Part shown: positions 17,104 through 25,430 of the stretch, one piece after another
Layout: each line of letters begins with the position of its first letter
How positions within the stretch are numbered: position 1 is the first letter of the stretch
From: Ilyomonas limi
Lineage (GTDB): Bacteria; Bacteroidota; Bacteroidia; Chitinophagales; Chitinophagaceae
DNA: 64,000 nt
Direction: 5' to 3'
NCBI RefSeq assembly: GCF_005233845.1
Contig: NZ_SZQL01000003.1
Location: 248,001-312,000, forward strand
Position numbers and translations under genes: made by a program
The notes under the pieces: generated by a model
Told to the model about the DNA's origin: nothing
Databases searched by the model: none
The model's input: only the letters and a program-made list of their open reading frames with translations

Positions 17104-19332
17104 CTATTTATTTTCCATTAATCTTTTTATTTCATTAAATGTATCGGTGTTGATGCTGCTGTTGAGCGAAGCAGCAATATCTTTTTTTTCCGAGGCGGTG
17201 AGGTGAAAGCTAAGGGAGGCGCTGGCATCTTTTTTTGAAGGAATATATTGAAAGCTGAACCGGTAAAAATGCTGACCCATGCTCTCCGACAAATAATCCA
17301 ACTGCCCAAGCTGGTAGTACGTTTGTATTCTGAACCAATTGGATTGCATCAGCATCAGCGGCTTGGTTATAAAACCCGACAGGCTGTTGTTTTCAAACGG
17401 GCGGTCCCAATCGCCCGATTGCCGGTCGCGTATCTGCAATACAATTACCTTGCTGGTGTTTTGCTCCAGCCAATCCTTGAAAACGCTCACAAAACGAAAG
17501 CTGGTCTCCTGCCCAAAATTATCGCGCAAACCTGCATCCAGTACATCTATCACCGGGTCGCTGGGCAGCCACACGCTTGGCAGTACATACGGAAAAGTAG
17601 CATTCATGCGCAATGCCGATAAAACACCCAAATTAAGCGGATTTCTATCTTTAAAAAAAGAAACAAAATCCACCCCATCTATCTCTTTGGCCGATACCTT
17701 CGTAGTATCAAAATATGCCTGCATCAGAAAGCGCAACGGGCGCGTGCTTACAATCATTTTGCGGCCATCGCGGCTGATGGTGCTGTTGAAAATAATGGTG
17801 GGTATCTGCGCCTGCATTTCAGCATCGCGGTAGTCGGCAAGCCGCTTGTTCAACACGCCTTTGGTATTGTGGTTGAACTTTTGCTCAAAGGCATAGGCAC
17901 GGTCTTTTACATACTCATATCCATACGCATTGAATGTGGCAGCCGGACCCATAATATCTCTTGTAATGAACGAAGAGAACAGCGGATTCAACAAATCGCG
18001 CGAGATATTCTCGGCATATTGATGGTTCTGAAGATTGATGTTGCTACCTTTTACTTTTTCAAAATACAAACCGCGAAAATAAGTAGCGCCCAACATGCCG
18101 CCCGAAGCGCCGCTGATGAGCATGGTATGCTGCATTAAAGTGCCGTGCGTAACGCTATCGAGGCGTTGTAATACATTCATGGTAAAAGCAGCACTCCGAT
18201 TACCGCCACCACTTACATCAATGAGAAACATTACCGGCTTATCCTCTTTTTGCCGCGCTTTCCAGGCATTCAATGTTTGTAAAAAAGCCTGTTTATCCGC
18301 TTCCATATTGGCAGGTGAAGCCATAGCTTCTATAGCTTCTTTGGTATAAGCAGGTGCAGGCAGGTTTTTATTGTAATTAATGCCATACGCCCGGTTGCGG
18401 AGGTCTATAACACCGCTATCGTTAAGTGCATTGATGATAAGATATAAAAGAATAATAACCGGTATGCTCCAGGACTTTAAAAAGAGCGAAAATGCGCCTG
18501 CTACGCCAATAAGGATAGCAAAAAATATAGTAATGCTTGCAGCAGCGGGTATCTGAAAAATAGTACTGTCTGATAAATAACCAACGCTTACCAGGAATAT
18601 AAAGGCCAGCAACACTGCCAGTACCGCTGCAAGGTGGTGCTGTTTGAAGATGGTATTTAAAAACTCTTCACTGTAATGGCGCACATCACGCGGCTTACGC
18701 AATCCAAGGCTGGCACTGAAGAACCACAGCACGCGTATCTCACCTCTGTAAAGCGGCAATGGATTTTGGAGAATAGCGGTAGAATACTGCTCGTTGGCTT
18801 TGGTAATGGTAGCCCTTAAGCGCCGGTAAATATTTTTATCAGCACCAAAAAAATAACCAAATGCAATGAAAATGGCTATAATAAAACCTGCCAAAAAACT
18901 GCTCATCAATACAACGATTCTGCCTGCAGGTATCAGTTCTTCGTAGGCATCATACTTAATGGCTTTTATAAAATAAAAAATAAGAAAGGCGAGCGGTATT
19001 ACGGCATTGTTGATACAGAATTTTAAAAAAGGCTGTGCCGTAGTAGCCAGAAAGCGGATATGTTTGGTGTGCAAAATAAAGGTGGTAATATTCCAGCTCA
19101 TAACAAAAATGCCAATAGCAAAGCCGGTAAGTGTCATACTCGAAGTATTAACGCTGCCCCAATATTCCGGTGCCAGGTACAACGTATCGGCGCCATAAGG
19201 TTGCAAAAAATTGCCATCTACCGTAGCAAACAATACATACCAGAATATGAGCAATACCTGGTAGCGCCTGAAGTGCAGCAGGAACAATTGTACAGGTAAA
19301 GAAAAATAAAATCCGGTAATATATCTTTTCAT
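17104..19332 (-). CDS. Membrane-anchored patatin-like phospholipase
   Basis: Protein of 742 residues with two halves. Residues 1-310 contain about eight hydrophobic segments in two groups separated by a soluble stretch (about 165-230). Residues 365-740 form a patatin-like lipase domain: oxyanion-hole motif DVSGGGNRSAAF (about 372-383), nucleophile elbow SGASGGMLG with Ser410, and the catalytic Asp in VLDAGLRDNFG. The Asp motif reads DAG rather than the commonest DGG/DGA. It probably acts as a lipid acyl hydrolase at the inner membrane; the substrate is unknown. It follows the holin-like gene on the same strand by 67 bp. Patatins joined to a multi-pass membrane half are uncommon. Confidence 0.82.
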   Translation of the reverse strand: MKRYITGFYFSLPVQLFLLHFRRYQVLLIFWYVLFATVDGNFLQPYGADTLYLAPEYWGSVNTSSMTLTGFAIGIFVMSWNITTFILHTKHIRFLATTAQPFLKFCINNAVIPLAFLIFYFIKAIKYDAYEELIPAGRIVVLMSSFLAGFIIAIFIAFGYFFGADKNIYRRLRATITKANEQYSTAILQNPLPLYRGEIRVLWFFSASLGLRKPRDVRHYSEEFLNTIFKQHHLAAVLAVLLAFIFLVSVGYLSDSTIFQIPAAASITIFFAILIGVAGAFSLFLKSWSIPVIILLYLIINALNDSGVIDLRNRAYGINYNKNLPAPAYTKEAIEAMASPANMEADKQAFLQTLNAWKARQKEDKPVMFLIDVSGGGNRSAAFTMNVLQRLDSVTHGTLMQHTMLISGASGGMLGATYFRGLYFEKVKGSNINLQNHQYAENISRDLLNPLFSSFITRDIMGPAATFNAYGYEYVKDRAYAFEQKFNHNTKGVLNKRLADYRDAEMQAQIPTIIFNSTISRDGRKMIVSTRPLRFLMQAYFDTTKVSAKEIDGVDFVSFFKDRNPLNLGVLSALRMNATFPYVLPSVWLPSDPVIDVLDAGLRDNFGQETSFRFVSVFKDWLEQNTSKVIVLQIRDRQSGDWDRPFENNSLSGFITKPLMLMQSNWFRIQTYYQLGQLDYLSESMGQHFYRFSFQYIPSKKDASASLSFHLTASEKKDIAASLNSSINTDTFNEIKRLMENK

Positions 19333-19399
19333 ACGCAGTTTAAGGTATCAGCTTTCAGCACAAAAATCTGCAGTTTTTTGCTCTGTCATCCAACAACTG

Positions 19400-19762
19400 T
19401 CATCTTCTTCGCTCCCTGGTCTTATCTCCTATAAGCACTTCAATAATATACGTAACAATAGATAATAAGATACTAAACCAAAAAGCTGCCCACCAGTTTT
19501 CAACGGTAAAGCCTGGCCCTACCAAAAAAGCCGTCCATTTGATGATAATGGTATTAATCACCAACAAAAACAAGCCAAATGTAAATACAGTAACCGGGAT
19601 GGTTAATATAATTAAAATTGGTTTTATAAACGTATTTAATAATGCCAGCACCAGGGCAATAATAATAGCAGTAATACCGCTGTGGATTGTAACGCCCGGC
19701 AGCAAATAAGAGGCAATTAATGCTGCCATGGCGGTTACTAATATTTTACCTATAAAACGCAT
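19400..19762 (-). CDS. Phage-holin-4-superfamily (YvlD-like) membrane protein
   Basis: Small protein of 120 residues with four hydrophobic segments. The family signature ALLNTFIKPILIILTIPVTV is followed by FTFGLFLLVINTIIIKWTAF. Despite the family name, chromosomal members such as YvlD are not phage genes and no phage gene is nearby. The role is unknown, possibly linked to envelope stress. Only 5 bp separate it from the upstream M16 gene, so the two are almost surely co-transcribed. Confidence 0.85.
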   Translation of the reverse strand: MRFIGKILVTAMAALIASYLLPGVTIHSGITAIIIALVLALLNTFIKPILIILTIPVTVFTFGLFLLVINTIIIKWTAFLVGPGFTVENWWAAFWFSILLSIVTYIIEVLIGDKTRERRR

Positions 19763-19767
19763 GTATT

Positions 19768-21048
19768 TTATATTACAGTCAACTCATAAAATTTTTCGGG
19801 CTGCAGGTATTTATTGGCTAATGCCTGCAGTTCCTGCGCAGTGATGGTTTTTATCACCTCCAAACTCTTATAAAAATAGTCTCGCTCCAATCCATGTAAA
19901 ATATAATTTTTCCAGCGGTTGATGATCTGAAAAGGTCCATCAATATCGCCAAGCAGGGTGCCTATCATGTAGTTGCGCACGAGGTACAGTTCTTCTTCGC
20001 CAATAGGCTCATTACGCAGGCGCTCCATTTCGTGATACACTTCTTTAATGGTGGCTTTGGTTACGTCTCTTCCCGCTTCGGTGCTTACTACCCAGGCGCT
20101 TGTTTGTATATGGTTTTCTATATGGCTGTGAATGCCATAAGTATAGCCTTTATCCTCGCGGATATTGCTCATGAGGCGCGAGCCGAAATATCCCCCAAAA
20201 ATGCTGTTGAGTACCTGCGCTTTGGGATAATCGGCATGATGACGGTTAGGGAAAGGCGTAGCGAGCCTGATGGCACTTTGTACGCCCTGTTCATCGTTGA
20301 TGATGCGCGCCACTTTTTCGGCAGCAGGATGTGGCGGATGGTTGAAATGAGGCAATGATTCTTTATTAAAAGGCAATGTACCAAAGCTTTTGTTAAGCTG
20401 TGGTATTATATCATCGGGCAGCTTGCCGGCTACAAAAAGGAGGCATCTGCCATTAGTATAATAACGCCTAAAAAAATCCAGCAATTGTTCCTGCTCCAGT
20501 TCATCATACGCCAAGGTAGAAGTATAGCGCCCGTACGGATGATTAAAGCCATAGAGATATTCATCTATTAGCCGGTTGGCTACAAAATCGCATTTCTTCA
20601 AATTGACTTGCAGTCGCTGCTTTTGGTTTTGCTTATAAATATCTAATTCTTCTTCGGGAAAAATACTTTCGGTAAGCAACTCGCCAATTACCGGCAGCAG
20701 TTCGTTTACGTGCTTGCTAAGACAATGCAGGCTGAGTGTAGCTGTTTCACTGTTGCAGCGCCGGTTGAGGTATGCGCCATAAAATTCAAAATGTTCATTA
20801 ATGTCAAAAGCACTACGTTGTCTCGTACCATTTTTCAATAAAAAATTGGTCGTAGCGGCTACTAGATTTTGCTGCTCATACCAGTTACCGGCAAAGAAAA
20901 CAAGCTCTATCAGCAGTACATCCTGCGCGCCGGCATTTACAGCATATACCGGCGTGCCATTATCCAACGTATAGTAATCGTAAGGCTTTAGCTGCAAATC
21001 AAACGCAACGGGGTCTTGTATAGGAGGCGCTACCTTTCTGTTAATCAT
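19768..21048 (-). CDS. M16 peptidase-family protein without the zinc-binding motif
   Basis: Insulinase/processing-peptidase fold protein of 426 residues from ATG 21048 (a TTG at 21057 is the alternative). The inverse zinc motif HxxEH expected in the first domain is replaced by NFLLKN in TTNFLLKNGTRQRSAFDIN, so no metal can be held there. The second-domain hallmark GGYFGSRLMSNIREDKGYTY is intact. In Bacteroidota such non-catalytic M16 proteins normally pair with an active M16 subunit encoded next door; none is seen here. Location cannot be fixed, as no signal peptide is visible. It is the likely first gene of an operon with the holin-like gene. Confidence 0.85.
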   Translation of the reverse strand: MINRKVAPPIQDPVAFDLQLKPYDYYTLDNGTPVYAVNAGAQDVLLIELVFFAGNWYEQQNLVAATTNFLLKNGTRQRSAFDINEHFEFYGAYLNRRCNSETATLSLHCLSKHVNELLPVIGELLTESIFPEEELDIYKQNQKQRLQVNLKKCDFVANRLIDEYLYGFNHPYGRYTSTLAYDELEQEQLLDFFRRYYTNGRCLLFVAGKLPDDIIPQLNKSFGTLPFNKESLPHFNHPPHPAAEKVARIINDEQGVQSAIRLATPFPNRHHADYPKAQVLNSIFGGYFGSRLMSNIREDKGYTYGIHSHIENHIQTSAWVVSTEAGRDVTKATIKEVYHEMERLRNEPIGEEELYLVRNYMIGTLLGDIDGPFQIINRWKNYILHGLERDYFYKSLEVIKTITAQELQALANKYLQPEKFYELTVI

Positions 21049-21204
21049 CTTCAACAATAAAATAAAAAATTAGTAATGAGAACAAAAGTAATTGTTAGCG
21101 GGGAGAAGTAACGAAGCAAGTTGGCAGGGCAAAATGATAATTGGATGCTAATAATTTATAAGATTATCAATCAACGTTTTTCAACTGTCATCTCATCAAT
21201 TCAT

Positions 21205-21945
21205 TTATGCCCGCCTACCATTTTCAAACAACAACCAAAAACGTTTGCGTGGCACAATTTTGTAATTGGTAGTAATGTAAGTACGGATGTGATTCATTGC
21301 TTCGTCTATATCATCGGTGAGCAATACGAGATTCATATCTGCCGGTGAAATGGTGCCCCTTTTTGCCATATCCTGTATGGCTTCCATCAGTTCTTTATAA
21401 TACTCTTTTCCATATAATACAATAGGAAACTGCGTAATGGTTTTGGTTTGCACCAATGTAAGTGTCTCAAAAAATTCATCCATCGTACCAAAGCCACCGG
21501 GCAGAATGATGAAAGCATAAGAATATTTGATGAGTAGTGTTTTACGGACAAAAAAATAGTCAAACGTAATAGACTTATGCAGGTAAGGATTTTCTTTTTG
21601 CTCGTGCGGCAGCACAATATTGCAACCAATAGAAGTACCGCCATTCTCAAAAGCGCCGCGGTTAGCAGCTTCCATAATACCGGGACCACCGCCCGTCATC
21701 GTACTAAATCCAAGCTGCGCAATACGTTTCCCAAACTCACGGGCGGCTTTGTAATAAGGATCATTTTCTTTGAACCGCGCCGAGCCAAATACGGTGATAC
21801 AGGGATTTTCGAAATGCAGTTTGCGGATGCCGATAAAGAACTGCCACATTACTTTTAAGAGAAAAACAAACTCATAACCACGGCTGTGCGGGCCATCAAG
21901 ATACACATGTTCTTTTGCAGGAATAATACGTTCTGATTCTTTCAT
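21205..21945 (-). CDS. LOG-family protein (TIGR00730-type, cytokinin riboside monophosphate phosphoribohydrolase-like)
   Basis: Rossmann-like nucleotide hydrolase of 246 residues. The two family signatures are present: STMTGGGPGIMEAANRGAF and IILPGGFGTMDEFFETLTL. LOG proteins release a base from nucleoside 5'-monophosphates; PpnN-like members act on purine nucleotides. An extended N-terminus (KEHVYLDGPHSRGYEFVF) is seen in the longer Bacteroidota subgroup. The ATG at 21945 is selected because the earlier ATG (21972) lies inside the -7 promoter element and could not be on the mRNA. Confidence 0.88.
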   Translation of the reverse strand: MKESERIIPAKEHVYLDGPHSRGYEFVFLLKVMWQFFIGIRKLHFENPCITVFGSARFKENDPYYKAAREFGKRIAQLGFSTMTGGGPGIMEAANRGAFENGGTSIGCNIVLPHEQKENPYLHKSITFDYFFVRKTLLIKYSYAFIILPGGFGTMDEFFETLTLVQTKTITQFPIVLYGKEYYKELMEAIQDMAKRGTISPADMNLVLLTDDIDEAMNHIRTYITTNYKIVPRKRFWLLFENGRRA

Positions 21946-21969
21946 ATAACACCCATCAATTATCTTATG

Positions 21970-21998
21970 CAAACTTAATAGTAGATAAAGGAAGCCAA
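21970..21998 (-). promoter_or_regulatory. Bacteroidota-type promoter of the LOG gene
   Basis: On the minus strand, TTG (21998-21996), an 18-nt spacer and TAAGTTTG (21977-21970) form an exact match to the TTG-N18/19-TAnnTTTG promoter of Bacteroidota sigma-A. It places the transcript start near 21963 and decides the LOG start codon at 21945. Confidence 0.7.
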
Positions 21999-22006
21999 TA
22001 CAACTA

Positions 22007-22040
22007 TTTGTTATAACTATAGCCGTCTGCTATACTTTTA
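22007..22040 (+). promoter_or_regulatory. Candidate promoter of the M14 peptidase gene
   Basis: TTTG (22007-22010), a 22-nt spacer and TACTTTTA (22033-22040; one mismatch to TAnnTTTG), 16 bp before the ATG at 22057. It is divergent from the LOG promoter and only 8 bp from it, so the two genes share a compact control region. Confidence 0.5.
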
Positions 22041-22056
22041 CAAAAACTACTTCCGG

Positions 22057-23784
22057 ATGCGCTATTCTTTTATACTGTTTTTTGTTGTTTCTTTTCTTTC
22101 GTCACAGGCACAACACACCACTACTTTGTTCGAACAATCCGGCGGCACACAAACACCCATTTATTTTCAAATTATAAATTGGTGGCAAAAGCTGGATGCG
22201 GCTTCCTCTATTGTAAGCATGCAAGCGATGGATACAACCGATTCCGGTTTTCCGCTGCACTTAATTTTGGTGAGTGACGATAAAGATTTCAACATCGCAT
22301 CTGTTAAAGCAAAAAACAAAAGCATGCTGTTTATTAACAATGGTATTCACCCCGGCGAACCGGATGGCATAGATGCCAGCATGCTGCTCGTAAGAGATAT
22401 GGTAGAAGGCAAATACAAACTACCAAATAACGTGGTGTTAGCCATCATTCCGGTGTATAATATTGGTGGCTGTTTAAACCGGAGCAAAAACTACCGGGTT
22501 GACCAAAACGGACCGGCAGCATTCGGCTTTCGCGGCAATGCAGAGAATTTAGATTTGAACAGAGACTTCATTAAATGCGATTCTAAAAACGCGCTGGCTT
22601 TTACCCATATTTTCCATTTGCTCGATCCCGATATTCAGATAGATAATCATGTAAGCAATGGTGCCGATTATCAACATATTATTACGCTGCTTTCTTCGCA
22701 GCGTAACAAGTTAGGTGGCATTTTAGGTGAATATTTGAATAAAACGATGGAGCCTGCAATTTACAATATGATGAAAGCAAAAGGTTATGATCTGGTGCCA
22801 TATGTCAATCATTTTGGCGATAACACACCCGATGTTGGCTGGGCGGAATTTTGGGACAGCCCGCGCTACAGCAGCGGTTATGCAGCACTTTGGAACACCT
22901 TTGCTTTCATGCCCGAAACGCACATGCTAAAGCCTTACAAACAACGTGTAGAAGCGATCCTTGCCCTGATGAAAAGCTTTATAGAATTTACGGCAGCTAA
23001 CAGTGCAGCCATTACGCAACTAAGGCAGGAAGCAAAGCAAAAGATGATTATACAAACACAGTTTCCCTTGCATTGGAAAGTGGATAGCACGCAGCCATCA
23101 CAGATTGTTTTTAAAGGTTACGAAGCCGACAAAAGAAGGAGTAGCGTTTCAGGCTTACAGGTATTATATTACGATAGAAATAAGCCCTTTACCAAAGCAA
23201 TTCCATTTTACAACGAGTATAAAGCCGATGTTTTTATTGATAAACCTAAAGCCTACATTATACCGCAAGGCTGGTGGAAAGTGATAGACAGGTTGAAAGC
23301 AAATAAAGTAATAATGACACCGCTTGCACACGATACGACCATTAACGTAGAATGGTATAAAATAGAAGATTATAAAGCAGCACCGCGCCCGTTTGAGGGG
23401 CACCATTTTAATACGAATGTTATTACTTCAACACACACCGATACTATTCATTTCCGTAAAGGCGATTATTATATTCCATTGAACCAAACCGCCAATCGTT
23501 TTTTGGTTGAAACACTTGAACCAACTGCTGATGACAGCTATTTTACCTGGAACTTTTTCGATGCGATATTGGGGCAAAAAGAATATTTTTCAGATTACGT
23601 GTTTGAAGAAACGGCCGCTAACTTTTTGCAATCGCATCCTGCTATAAAAGCAGCTTTGGAAGAAAAGAAAAAAATGGATACTGCATTTGCCAATAATGCA
23701 GAAGCACAATTAGATTTTATATTCCGCCATTCGCCATATATGGAGCCGGATTATTTGCGTTACCCCGTGTTTAGGGCGAAGTAA
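22057..23784 (+). CDS. Secreted M14-family zinc carboxypeptidase
   Basis: Exported metallopeptidase of 575 residues. The signal peptide is residues 1-18 (RYSFILFFVVSFLSSQAQ). The zinc site has HxxE in INNGIHPGEPDGIDAS (about residue 93) and the third ligand His in QIDNHVSNGADYQH; NLDLNRDF carries the substrate-binding Asn-Arg. The last 250 residues form an extra C-terminal domain (GWWKVIDRLKANKVIMTPL) typical of large Bacteroidota M14 proteins. No T9SS sorting tail is seen, so a periplasmic location is likely. Its stop overlaps the end of the convergent HEPN gene by 14 bp. Confidence 0.88.
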   Translation: MRYSFILFFVVSFLSSQAQHTTTLFEQSGGTQTPIYFQIINWWQKLDAASSIVSMQAMDTTDSGFPLHLILVSDDKDFNIASVKAKNKSMLFINNGIHPGEPDGIDASMLLVRDMVEGKYKLPNNVVLAIIPVYNIGGCLNRSKNYRVDQNGPAAFGFRGNAENLDLNRDFIKCDSKNALAFTHIFHLLDPDIQIDNHVSNGADYQHIITLLSSQRNKLGGILGEYLNKTMEPAIYNMMKAKGYDLVPYVNHFGDNTPDVGWAEFWDSPRYSSGYAALWNTFAFMPETHMLKPYKQRVEAILALMKSFIEFTAANSAAITQLRQEAKQKMIIQTQFPLHWKVDSTQPSQIVFKGYEADKRRSSVSGLQVLYYDRNKPFTKAIPFYNEYKADVFIDKPKAYIIPQGWWKVIDRLKANKVIMTPLAHDTTINVEWYKIEDYKAAPRPFEGHHFNTNVITSTHTDTIHFRKGDYYIPLNQTANRFLVETLEPTADDSYFTWNFFDAILGQKEYFSDYVFEETAANFLQSHPAIKAALEEKKKMDTAFANNAEAQLDFIFRHSPYMEPDYLRYPVFRAK

Positions 23785-24161
23785 GGAGGGAAGTGATGTA
23801 GTTAATGTACTCTTTGGCCGAAAGTAACAATTGGTCTGCTTCTTCTCTTGTCATTGCCATAAAATCACCATAATCACTTTCTTGACTTTCTTGCATCAGA
23901 GTCTTATAGGAGTCTGCTTTTGCTTTATCAAACCCACCTTCCAACACAAAATCCTTATGCAATTCTGTTAAGGCGCCTTTATGTGTTTTAGGTGTTATAT
24001 CTTTAGTAAGCAGCAATGCTAATGTTGTATGAAAGCAGACATAATACATACGGCTAACTGCCCCCATTATAAAATCTGTTTTGTAGCAAAATTTCTGCTT
24101 CTGCAAGTGCCGATTTCGCTTGTTGAAATTTTAACTGTATAGCAGCGTCTTTTCTACTCAT
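23771..24161 (-). pseudogene. HEPN-domain toxin gene with a +1 shift in a G5 tract
   Basis: The frame opening at the ATG at 24161 gives MSRKDAAIQLKFQQAKSALA, then EAEILLQNRFYNG, and hits a stop right after a run of five G (plus-strand C5 at 24061-24065). With four G the frame continues as GAVSRMYYVCFHTTLALLL and KTHKGALTELHKDFVLEGGF to the stop at 23771, giving a normal HEPN protein of about 129 residues. The Rx6H motif of HEPN ribonucleases is present (RMYYVCFH). The start overlaps the upstream nucleotidyltransferase stop as ATGA, the usual layout of MNT/HEPN toxin-antitoxin pairs. The shift may be a real inactivating mutation, slippage-based switching, or a sequencing error. Confidence 0.8.
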
Positions 24162-24472
24162 AATGCAACAAGGTCATTTTTTGTTGAAAGCCATAAGGAG
24201 TACCAGCCTGGATGTTCTTCCCATTCATTTGTATTAACAACAGTATCAATCCAGAAGAAGTTATCTAAACCAAAAGAGCAAACAGCCTCATGAATCTCCT
24301 CCTTCAGCTCATGCGTTACCTCCTGCTCCGTCAACACTAAAATATCCCAATCACTTTCCTCATGCCAATCGCCGCGGGCACGGCTACCAAACAGCATTAC
24401 TTTGGCATTGGGTACTATGCTCAATACTTTTTCTTTAATGGTTGCCAATATTTCTTCTTTCGTCATTGCCAT
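24158..24472 (-). CDS. MNT-type nucleotidyltransferase (antitoxin of HEPN/MNT pair)
   Basis: Minimal nucleotidyltransferase of 104 residues. The Pol-beta signature is complete: KVMLFGSRARGDWHEESDWD ILV, giving GSxARG and the two metal Asp residues. In HEPN/MNT modules this protein neutralises the HEPN toxin, in studied cases by AMPylating it. It may start at 24472 or at a second ATG (24466). Its stop overlaps the HEPN start by four bases (ATGA). It is divergent from xth, with a gap of 83 bp. If the HEPN gene is truly broken, the antitoxin gene remains alone and intact. Confidence 0.9.
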   Translation of the reverse strand: MAMTKEEILATIKEKVLSIVPNAKVMLFGSRARGDWHEESDWDILVLTEQEVTHELKEEIHEAVCSFGLDNFFWIDTVVNTNEWEEHPGWYSLWLSTKNDLVAL

Positions 24473-24555
24473 ACCTCAAATTTCGGAATTTTAAAACAAA
24501 TCAATTTTCCGCATTGTCGTTTATTTTATTTTCGTCCGCTCAAAAATGGTTATTC

Positions 24556-25323
24556 ATGCGTATTATTTCTTATAATGTCAATGGCATTCGTGCGGCTATC
24601 AACAAAGGCTTTATTGAGTGGCTGGCTACGCACCCTGCAGAGGTTATTTGCCTGCAGGAAATAAAAGCCTGTAAAGACGATGTGGATTGCTCCAAAATAG
24701 AAGAATTAGGCTACGAGACCTTCTGGTATCCGGCACAAAAAAAAGGCTATAGCGGCGTGGCTGTTTTTACCAAAATAAAACCCGACCATATCGAATACGG
24801 CAGCCAGATTGAGCAAAGCGATTATGAAGGCAGGGTTATACGCGCCGACTTTGGAAATATCAGTGTATTCAGTACGTATTTTCCTGCCGGTACCAGTGGC
24901 GACGAACGGCAGCAATACAAATATCAATGGCTGAATGAATTTCATCAATATTTGGAATGTTTACGCCAAACAAAACACCAACTGGTGATTTGCGGCGACT
25001 ACAATATTGCACATACAGAAATAGACATTCACGACCCAAAAGGCAATAAAAAGAACTCCGGCTTTTTGCCCGAAGAAAGAGCCTGGCTCACCAACTTTTT
25101 CGGTAGTGGCTACATAGATACCTTCCGGCATATTCATCCCGATAAATTGCATCATTACACCTGGTGGAGTCAGCGTTTTCCTTCGGTAAGAGTACAAAAC
25201 AAGGGCTGGCGTATAGATTACATTAGCGTTACAGATAACCTGAAAGAAAGCATAAAAGACGCGCAGATTTTACCACATGTCAAGCACAGCGATCATTGCC
25301 CGATATATGTGGAGATAGTATAA
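24556..25323 (+). CDS. xth: Exodeoxyribonuclease III
   Basis: AP endonuclease/3'-exonuclease of base excision repair, 255 residues from ATG 24556 (an upstream in-frame start would read through A/T-rich noncoding DNA). Catalytic residues of the EEP fold are visible: Asn in ISYNVNGIRAA, Glu in VICLQEIKA, Tyr/Arg in EGRVIRADF, the Asp-x-Asn pair in CGDYNIAH, Trp-Arg-Ile-Asp in GWRIDYISV, and the final Asp-His in KHSDHCPIYVEI. Stand-alone gene. Confidence 0.95.
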   Translation: MRIISYNVNGIRAAINKGFIEWLATHPAEVICLQEIKACKDDVDCSKIEELGYETFWYPAQKKGYSGVAVFTKIKPDHIEYGSQIEQSDYEGRVIRADFGNISVFSTYFPAGTSGDERQQYKYQWLNEFHQYLECLRQTKHQLVICGDYNIAHTEIDIHDPKGNKKNSGFLPEERAWLTNFFGSGYIDTFRHIHPDKLHHYTWWSQRFPSVRVQNKGWRIDYISVTDNLKESIKDAQILPHVKHSDHCPIYVEIV

Positions 25324-25430
25324 AGCAAGCATAGGGAAATATGCGTTATTAATTGTATGTTTATCAGGAAATTCAGGCAAGCGATAGCTGTTGGTAAACG
25401 CTATTCTTTTTGCACCAAAACATATAACGC

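Noticed and set aside
17248-17833. Plus-strand open frames inside the patatin gene
   Set aside because: They are antisense to the catalytic Asp region of a clearly coding gene.
19400-19762. Prophage suspected from the holin-family protein
   Set aside because: YvlD-like members are chromosomal membrane proteins and no other phage gene, integrase or attachment repeat is visible.
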